Made by a program: the position numbers and the translations under genes. Under the pieces are notes generated by a model. That model saw only the letters and a program-made list of their open reading frames with translations. It was not told the origin of the DNA and did no database searches. DNA of 5,040 bases from Planctomycetaceae bacterium (GTDB lineage: Bacteria; Planctomycetota; Planctomycetia; Pirellulales; Pirellulaceae), in NCBI GenBank assembly GCA_005773145.1, contig SXHS01000027.1:1-5040 (forward strand). The letters run 5' to 3'. Positions 1 through 5,040 of this stretch are shown piece after piece; the stretch's first letter is position 1; each line of letters opens with the position of its first letter.

Positions 1-921
1 CATTGGCGGCTCACTCCCGAGGCAGCACAGGTGGACTTCATGCGCTTGGGCGATGGCCATCCCAATGCCCCCAACCTCGGTTGGCCACCGCTCGATGATC
101 TGGCCTGGTATCAACCGTCGGCACGACTACATCCCTTGGCCACGGCACTGGCCGTCCACCCGCAAGATCGCTGCGCCGATGGTACCCAACCCCAGCCGTT
201 GTTGGCCATACGGCCGTACGGCACGCGCGGCGGCAAGGTGGTTTATTTTGCCTGCGACGAGATGTGGCGACTCCGACGAGGTTACGGAGAACGCTACTAC
301 CGACAGTTTTGGTCTCAATTGATCAGTTACCTTGGATTGTCGCATGCTTTGGGGAGCGAAAAACGCTTCACGGTATATTCCGATCGTCCCCGCTATCGAT
401 CGGAGGAAACCGTGGTGCTGACGGTCGAGGCATACGACCAGAATTACACACCTCTGACCGCTCAAGATACTCCGACGCTGACCGGCACCTGGGAATTTGG
501 TGGGGATGCAAGCGGGCCCTCGCAACCACCAACGCAACGGACCGTTACGCTCAATTTTTTACGTCCCGGCATCTACGAGGCTCGAATTGCAGCCACGGGT
601 GCGGGGGAACATCGCATACGCGTAGAGGATCCTGTGGATCACGGTGTGCGCGAAGTTCGCTTCTCCGTCGACGAGGCATCGGCGGAATGGCGGACCGCCG
701 TACGTGATGTCGGCATCCAACGGTCGATTGCTGAGCGTACGCATGGTCAGTCATTCGAGGCCCATGAACTGCCGAAACTTCTGGAGACGCTAAATATTCA
801 GCCCGTGACGGAACAACAAGTGGTCACGCGGTCTCTCTGGGCAACTCCCGCATCGTTTATCCTGGTGATCACTTTGATGTTAGGAGAATGGTTGACTCGC
901 AAACGGATTGGACTGACATGA
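1..921 (+). CDS. C-terminal part of a membrane-anchored glutamine amidotransferase-like (VWA/BatA-associated) protein, 5' truncated
   Basis: The reading frame is open at the left edge; codons before the GTG at 31 (reading HWRLTPEAAQ) continue the same protein, so 31 is not the true start. About 306 residues are visible. Residues 1-60 (WRLTPEA..., LDDLAWYQP, ALAVHP) and 68-112 (PLLAIRPYGTRGGKVVYFA, then DEMWRLRRGYGERYYRQFW) match the closing part of the amidotransferase-like domain found in large bacterial VWA/BatA-type membrane proteins, where a 'PLL..YG.GRV......D..WR.R...GD..Y..FW.QL..YL' block is characteristic. Next comes a beta-rich, Ig-like region (about 120-235; PRYRSEETVVLTVEAYD, then FLRPGIYEARIAA). 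One hydrophobic helix (about 281-298) precedes the end, RKRIGLT, which suggests a cytoplasmic C-terminus with the preceding domains outside. Any catalytic cysteine would lie upstream, so activity cannot be judged; many such domains are thought to be non-catalytic. It overlaps the next gene by 4 bases. Family placement is fairly sure, function is not. Confidence 0.85.
   Translation, partial: HWRLTPEAAQVDFMRLGDGHPNAPNLGWPPLDDLAWYQPSARLHPLATALAVHPQDRCADGTQPQPLLAIRPYGTRGGKVVYFACDEMWRLRRGYGERYYRQFWSQLISYLGLSHALGSEKRFTVYSDRPRYRSEETVVLTVEAYDQNYTPLTAQDTPTLTGTWEFGGDASGPSQPPTQRTVTLNFLRPGIYEARIAATGAGEHRIRVEDPVDHGVREVRFSVDEASAEWRTAVRDVGIQRSIAERTHGQSFEAHELPKLLETLNIQPVTEQQVVTRSLWATPASFILVITLMLGEWLTRKRIGLT
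882..921 (+). promoter_or_regulatory. ATGA stop/start overlap and alternative start of the second gene
   Basis: The TGA stop of the first gene (919-921) overlaps an ATG at 918 as ATGA, a common arrangement for translational coupling. A second in-frame ATG lies at 888. An AGGAG at 882-886 sits only one base before it, too close for a normal ribosome binding site. Starting at 918 gives MSQLQPLHAQL followed by a basic stretch and the first membrane helix, which is a more usual N-terminus. No strong Shine-Dalgarno precedes 918, so coupling to upstream translation is the likely route of initiation. Confidence 0.5.
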
Positions 922-2738
922 GCCAATTGCAGCCGCTACATGCGCAGTTGTCACGTTTGCGGTGGCTCCGACTGCAGCTCCGATTCGTGATCGGCCTGCT
1001 GGCCCTTTTGGCCCTGACGGGGACGCTCGTCGGCGCGCTGGGACTGCTCGATTTCCTATTGGATCTCGACCGCGCGCAGCGCCTCGTGGCAGCGGTATTG
1101 TGCGTCGTTGGCCTGGGATGGTTCACGAGTCGCGGCGTCTGGCCCTGGCTACGTCAACGTGAATCGTCCATCGAACTGGCTCTGATGGTCGAACAAACAC
1201 ACGGGCTCGGTAACGATTTGGTGGCCGCATTGCAATTCGAACAGCCGGCCTTCGTGGCCTGGGGATCCGCTGATCTCAAAAATATTGTGATGGAACAGGT
1301 TGCTCTGTGGTGTCGCATCGCGCGCTGCCGGCTCGCTTTTCCCTGGCGAAAGCTACTTCGCAATTTGGCCGCCGCCATCGCAGTTGTGGGCCTGTGGTTG
1401 GGCGTGGGCTGGACCTTTCCCGATCATCTGCAGACATTTTTGCAGCGATTGGCATTGCGCGCCTCGCGATATCCCACTCGCACCGTCGTGACGCGCATGC
1501 ACGTGAACGGCAGCCCCGTCCCCTTGGATGTCACGGAGCTCCCGGAGCTACGAGTAACTCGCGGCGGCCGTGTGCAAATCGAACTCGAATGCAAGGGAGA
1601 TATTCCCACGCGCGGAGAGGTGGAGATCATTTCGGTCAACGACAAAAAACGCACCCGCATTCCCATCGCCCCCATCGCCATCCGTCCGGATTCGGAGCGC
1701 CAATTTCGTGGCGAGTTGGAGCATCTGGCTGAGGAAGTCCAGCTTCGCTGCCATCTCGGTGATGCCATCACGCGCCCCGTGCGCATCCTGGTGCTGGATC
1801 CGCCGATCCTGGCACCTCACTATCGAGTCGTGCCCCCCGCCTATGCCGGCGGGATCGACGCGTCCGCAACCGATGCCAGCGGCAGTTTGCAGCTCGCCGC
1901 GCTCGAGGGATCTCGTATCGAATTGGCCATCAGCAGCAGCAAACCGCTTCGCTCTGCCAGCCTGCGCATCGTAGCACGGGATTCCCCGCATCCGCTGGAG
2001 CATCCAGCCGCGGATCGCGAATCGGCCTCCTCGGCCAGTTTTCACATGACGAGCGATGCGCCGGCCGACACCTGGGCGTTGCAAGCGACCGATTCTAGTC
2101 GCCAAAGGTTTGCAGTGGTGGATTCACCTGCCGCGCTCGAAAATCTCTCACATTCTCTACAATATGAGATCACCGGAGTGGACGAGGATGGACTTGCGCC
2201 GGTGGCTCCCCTGCGTGGGGAGGTCCGCATGACTCCCGACTATCCACCGGTTATCACGGGGAGCGTTGGCAGCCGACGGGCAACCCCCCAGGCCACGCCG
2301 ACGATTGCCTTCGTTGCCAAAGACGACTACGGTATAAGCAGACTGCAGGCGCTGGTTCAAATTGCCCGACAGGGAATTCCCCCTCGTAAGGTTTTACTCC
2401 CGATGACTCCGATCATGGCCGCGCAGAAAAATGAGACGGGCCGTGCGCCGATCGAGGTCCCAGCCGGCCGCGATCGTCTGCCGCTCAAGGGAGATTTCAC
2501 ACTCACGTTGGCTCCGTTGGAATTACATGTGGGTGACCGACTGTCCGTGGTGTTGCAGGCGATGGACCAGCGGGGGCAGTTCCCCGGGAAAATAGGCCAG
2601 AGCGTCCCGCTGTCGATTGAAATCGCCAGCAGTAGCCAAGTGCTGGGCGACATCTTGGAAGAAGATAAACGCTCCGCTGAGCAATTGGGGGACATTATTC
2701 GCCGCCAATTGGAAACAACTCCACCCCAAAAACCTTAG
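918..2738 (+). CDS. Three-helix membrane protein with large extracytoplasmic beta-rich region, DUF4175-like
   Basis: This is a complete gene of 606 residues from ATG 918 (616 if ATG 888 is used). Residue numbers here count from 918. Three hydrophobic helices lie at about 23-46, 56-72 and 148-168. The segment between helices 2 and 3 is rich in Arg/Lys (RQR, RCR, WRKLLR), so it is probably cytoplasmic, leaving the remaining ~435 residues outside. That inner segment has ELALMVEQTHGLGNDLVAAL, matching the 'E..FP.L.DRLV.A' pattern I associate with DUF4175-type proteins and planctomycete relatives. The outer part has repeated beta-sandwich-like blocks: RGGRVQIELECKGDIPTRG, PHYRVVPPAYAGG, EGSRIELAISSSKPLRSASL, YEITGVDEDGL, FVAKDDYGISRLQALVQ and LELHVGDRLSVVLQAMDQRG. 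The end (about 567-600) turns helical and charged (LGDILEEDKRSAEQLGDII), then stops in PPQKP. In related proteins, as I recall them, this helix leads into a long coiled coil; here that part seems to be the next gene. Function is unknown; a structural or scaffolding envelope role is inferred. Confidence 0.85.
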   Translation: MSQLQPLHAQLSRLRWLRLQLRFVIGLLALLALTGTLVGALGLLDFLLDLDRAQRLVAAVLCVVGLGWFTSRGVWPWLRQRESSIELALMVEQTHGLGNDLVAALQFEQPAFVAWGSADLKNIVMEQVALWCRIARCRLAFPWRKLLRNLAAAIAVVGLWLGVGWTFPDHLQTFLQRLALRASRYPTRTVVTRMHVNGSPVPLDVTELPELRVTRGGRVQIELECKGDIPTRGEVEIISVNDKKRTRIPIAPIAIRPDSERQFRGELEHLAEEVQLRCHLGDAITRPVRILVLDPPILAPHYRVVPPAYAGGIDASATDASGSLQLAALEGSRIELAISSSKPLRSASLRIVARDSPHPLEHPAADRESASSASFHMTSDAPADTWALQATDSSRQRFAVVDSPAALENLSHSLQYEITGVDEDGLAPVAPLRGEVRMTPDYPPVITGSVGSRRATPQATPTIAFVAKDDYGISRLQALVQIARQGIPPRKVLLPMTPIMAAQKNETGRAPIEVPAGRDRLPLKGDFTLTLAPLELHVGDRLSVVLQAMDQRGQFPGKIGQSVPLSIEIASSSQVLGDILEEDKRSAEQLGDIIRRQLETTPPQKP

Positions 2739-2749
2739 TGTCCCGTATG
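2736..2749 (+). promoter_or_regulatory. TAGTG stop/start overlap, two candidate starts for the third gene
   Basis: The TAG stop (2736-2738) of the second gene shares its G with an in-frame GTG at 2738. Three codons later an ATG stands at 2747. The preceding bases (CCACCCCAAAAACCT) contain no purine-rich ribosome binding site. Initiation probably depends on ribosomes ending the upstream gene. I favour ATG 2747 by codon preference. GTG 2738 would add only MSR and leave the signal peptide intact, so the choice hardly changes the product. Confidence 0.45.
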
Positions 2750-2848
2750 CCCTCACAAAAAACAATCCGTGCACATGCTGGGCCACTCCAGGTCCCTTGG
2801 TTGGCCCTGCTGCTGTGTTGCACCGGTCCGCAAATCGCACGCCCTGCC
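2747..2848 (+). other. Predicted signal peptide of the coiled-coil protein
   Basis: The first 34 residues show a basic n-region, a hydrophobic core at about 17-25 (PWLALLLCC) and a small-residue site, ARPA, before Asp35. This fits Sec export with signal peptidase I cleavage. The core is short, so an uncleaved N-terminal anchor or weak export is possible. The Leu-Leu-Cys-Cys stretch lacks the small residues of a normal lipoprotein box. Confidence 0.55.
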
Positions 2849-5040
2849 GATACACAAAGCGAGTTGCGCCAACGTGAGCAACAGCAGCAGCAGGCGAGTG
2901 AAATGACGAGGCAGTTGGTGCGGGTTGCTTTCGACGCTCAACTGCGCCAGCTCGAAGAAAATGGATTGGCCAGCCTTCCCTTACATGAAGAAGTCCAAAG
3001 CATGCGGCTGGTGCTGGATAGGCTGGCAACTACCGAGATGCAGGAAGTCGCGAGACAGCTGGCCGAAGCGCAACGTGTCAGCCCCGAGCAGCAGCGAGTC
3101 CTCATTCAACAGGCCAGCGAGTCGATTCGACACACCGTGCAGCAGATGACCAATCAGCGGCAGAAACTGTTGCGGCGGCTGCAGTTGGCGCAGTTGTCGG
3201 AACGGTTGCGCGAGTTGGTCGAGTTGCAAACTCAGACACACACATCGACGACACAGTTAAATGCCGCCGCAGTCCCCCAACGAGAGGCCCGCGCGGTTAT
3301 GACCCTGGAAGATCAACGCAATGTCAAGACGATTTTCGTCGCGCTCCTCGCCACCTTCCATGATGTTGCGACCTGGGAAGGTCCGATCGGCACAACATCC
3401 GCCGATAGCCTGCGCCTGCTGCGAGAACTGGAAGTCAATCAGCACCTGGCCGGTGCCGATCAGACGCTGCTGGTCGGAAAATTTAACGATGCCAGTGACC
3501 ATCAACAACGCATACTGCGGGCCTTACAACTGGTTCTGAAGAAATTGGAGACGCTGCAAGGGCTAAAACAGCGACATGAACAGGAGTGGGATCGGACCGT
3601 GCAACAACTGGCCGAGTCACAAAAAGACCTCCAGCAGCAAACCCATGAGGCTGCCTTGCAAGACGCACCACGATTGTCCAAGCTCGTTCAGGATCAATCG
3701 GCCCTGAGACAACAAATTCAACTCGCCGCCGGAGACGCCCCCGCGAATTCAACCGCTGCCGCCGAGTTGGAGCGAGCCGAACGCGCGGCTGCGCAGGCCG
3801 CCGTGCACATGTTTGAGGAGAATGATCAACAAGCCCGCGCACAACAGGCCACGGCGATCGAGGCACTGCGTCAGTCGCTGCAAGCATCCCAGCCGCCTCC
3901 GGAGAACTCCCAATCCGCCCAGGCGAGTTCAACACCAAATGGTTCCGACAAGCCGACAAGGGATCCAGCGAGCCTTCGATGGGGCTTGCGAATCGGCGAA
4001 TGGGCCCGGGCGGCCGAGGTATTGGAGCGAGCCGCCGCCGCGCAGCGAGATTTGGCCAACACCGCAAAAGACGTGTCCCAATCCGGTCAGGTGGCCCGGC
4101 TGCCCATTGCGCAGATTTTGCCGACGCAAACACAGCTGTCTCGACTCACAAATACGCTTTCCGAGGCACTCAACAATTCGGCCCCTGACATCGCGGACCA
4201 ATTGGCTCGTACCGCATCGCGCATGCAAGACGGTACGCAGGCCCTCAACGACAAATTGGCAACCCCTTCCGGTGCTCAAAATACCCTTTCACGGACCTCG
4301 GCCAAGAAATATGCCCAATGGGCAGCCTCGCTCCAAAGAGAATTGGAACAGGCGGCCCGGGCTCTGCGCAGCGCCACGGCCGACTTGGCAGCACAGGGAC
4401 CAGCACCGGCCCCTATCGCGCCTGCAAACTCGCTCGCCACTGCAACTGCCGGTCAATCGCCCAGTGCCACCGCAATCGCCGACCAATTGCAACAACAATT
4501 GCGTGCCCAACAGACGGCACGCAACCAAATCGTTGCACTCGCCGACCAGCTTCGAGATCCAACCGCGAGCTTGGCCAGTCCCCCAACTGCGACCGAGACC
4601 CCGCAGGGTGCCGCCGAGGCCTCGACACCCGCCACAACCGACGCCGCCCAATCACAACCGAGTCTCGAACAGCTGCAAGAGTCACAAAAACAGTTTGCTG
4701 ACGCCCAAGTCGCCATCGGCCAGTTGGCCGCCGAGCTGGCGCAGCAGTCCGATTTGACCAACACGCCGCTTCGCGCTGCCATGCAATTGGCATCGGAGCT
4801 ACCCGACGAAACGAGTGGCACGCAACCGCCATCGGGCGCCGCGGGGCAGCAAGGCGAAGCGTCCGGCGAACAGGGCGCGCAAGAACAACAAGAAGGCGCG
4901 TCGGAGGGTGGTGAACCGGCTGCTGGATCGCAAGGCACTGCATCCACCGGCGCGGCTCAACAAGCATCGTCGGGTGCCGCGGGGCAGCAAGGCGAAGCGT
5001 CCGGCGAACAGGGCGCGCAAGAACAACAAGAAGGCGCGTC
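2747..5040 (+). CDS. Long secreted Gln/Ala-rich coiled-coil protein, 3' truncated by window edge
   Basis: One frame is open without a stop from ATG 2747 to the window end, about 764 codons, so the gene continues beyond 5040. Residues 1-34 look like a signal peptide: a basic start (SQKTIRAH), a hydrophobic core (VPWLALLLCC) and a plausible cleavage after ARPA. The cysteines do not form a proper lipobox. From 38 to about 375 the chain is helical and rich in Gln, Glu, Leu, Arg and Ala, including a five-Gln run at 45-49, as expected for coiled coils. A Pro/Ser/Thr linker (about 380-410) is followed by helix (LRWGLRIGEWARAAEVLERA), a Pro/Ala linker (about 550-575), more helix, a Thr/Ala/Pro linker (604-639) and a short coil (640-668). 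From about 690 the sequence is low complexity (Gly, Gln, Glu, Ala, Ser) with a 46-residue repeat. No enzymatic motif is visible. It directly follows the membrane gene and probably acts with it outside the membrane. I do not recognise a named family; planctomycete relatives are generally annotated as hypothetical. Confidence 0.85.
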   Translation, partial: MPSQKTIRAHAGPLQVPWLALLLCCTGPQIARPADTQSELRQREQQQQQASEMTRQLVRVAFDAQLRQLEENGLASLPLHEEVQSMRLVLDRLATTEMQEVARQLAEAQRVSPEQQRVLIQQASESIRHTVQQMTNQRQKLLRRLQLAQLSERLRELVELQTQTHTSTTQLNAAAVPQREARAVMTLEDQRNVKTIFVALLATFHDVATWEGPIGTTSADSLRLLRELEVNQHLAGADQTLLVGKFNDASDHQQRILRALQLVLKKLETLQGLKQRHEQEWDRTVQQLAESQKDLQQQTHEAALQDAPRLSKLVQDQSALRQQIQLAAGDAPANSTAAAELERAERAAAQAAVHMFEENDQQARAQQATAIEALRQSLQASQPPPENSQSAQASSTPNGSDKPTRDPASLRWGLRIGEWARAAEVLERAAAAQRDLANTAKDVSQSGQVARLPIAQILPTQTQLSRLTNTLSEALNNSAPDIADQLARTASRMQDGTQALNDKLATPSGAQNTLSRTSAKKYAQWAASLQRELEQAARALRSATADLAAQGPAPAPIAPANSLATATAGQSPSATAIADQLQQQLRAQQTARNQIVALADQLRDPTASLASPPTATETPQGAAEASTPATTDAAQSQPSLEQLQESQKQFADAQVAIGQLAAELAQQSDLTNTPLRAAMQLASELPDETSGTQPPSGAAGQQGEASGEQGAQEQQEGASEGGEPAAGSQGTASTGAAQQASSGAAGQQGEASGEQGAQEQQEGA
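4832..5040 (+). repeat. Direct repeat with 138-bp (46-codon) period inside the coiled-coil gene
   Basis: Bases 4832-4902 recur at 4970-5040, where the window stops. Of the 71 comparable bases, 70 are identical; the only difference is C4837 versus T4975, a silent Gly codon change (GGC/GGT). The offset is 138 bases, exactly 46 codons, so the frame is kept. Each copy encodes SGAAGQQGEASGEQGAQEQQ and then EGAS. The first unit is completed by a Gly/Ala/Ser/Gln-rich spacer (4904-4969). The second copy is cut by the window edge, so whether the whole 138-base unit repeats, and how many times, cannot be seen. Confidence 0.9.

Noticed and set aside
628..641. Short GGATC repeat (GGATCCTGTGGATC)
   Set aside because: Too short, inside coding sequence with no further copies nearby; expected by chance.
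1548..2105. A 185-codon minus-strand open frame
   Set aside because: Antisense to the beta-rich part of the second gene, whose sense translation shows clear family motifs; the antisense translation shows none.
3483..4133. A 216-codon minus-strand open frame
   Set aside because: Antisense to the coiled-coil gene, rich in Arg, Pro and Ala, with no recognisable domain; typical of a shadow frame in GC-rich coding DNA.
3813..4757. A 314-codon + strand open frame inside the third gene
   Set aside because: It lies in a different frame of the long coiled-coil gene, and its translation is almost all Pro, Arg, Ser and Thr with no hydrophobic core or known motif. The frame it overlaps encodes coherent helix and linker structure and is open for the full 2.3 kb.
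4199..4800. Recurrent CAATTG/AATTGG words
   Set aside because: They fall in frame as CAA-TTG (Gln-Leu) or TTG-GC/GG contexts of the coiled-coil protein, so codon use explains them without a binding site.
4413..4967. Minus-strand open frames of 184 and 164 codons, and one at 4799-5029 with an internal repeat
   Set aside because: Overlapping antisense frames of biased composition (Arg/Ala or Cys/Ser). The repeated peptide in the last is only the antisense image of the 138-base repeat.

Overview
The window holds three genes on the + strand, packed with no intergenic DNA. They read as the downstream part of an envelope operon. The product types are an amidotransferase-like/VWA-class membrane protein, a three-helix membrane protein with a large extracytoplasmic beta-rich part, and a long secreted coiled-coil protein. 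From memory of the families, this order is typical of Planctomycetota (Pirellulales-like), where it usually follows MoxR ATPase, DUF58 and BatA-like genes. The upstream genes lie outside the window, so both the organism and the operon context are inferences. The fairly GC-rich sequence and the lack of clear Shine-Dalgarno sites at the likely starts are compatible with this, but not proof.

Layout: positions 1-921 carry the C-terminal end of the first gene, which is open at the left edge. Positions 918-2738 carry the complete second gene, which overlaps the first by an ATGA. From 2747 (or 2738) to the right edge runs the third gene, open for about 764 codons without a stop and cut by the window end. 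Its stop codon is not visible. It ends in low-complexity Gln/Gly/Glu/Ala/Ser sequence carrying a near-perfect 138-bp-period direct repeat.

How they may work together: the positive-inside pattern puts the bulk of all three products outside the cytoplasmic membrane. The first has a C-terminal anchor ending in Arg-Lys-Arg. The second has three N-terminal helices and then about 430 residues outside. The third has a signal peptide. A joint extracytoplasmic complex, translated from coupled genes, is a reasonable inference; the biochemical function is unknown. I see no RNA genes, CRISPR arrays, insertion sequences, promoters or terminators. No stretch over 300 bases is free of coding sequence.
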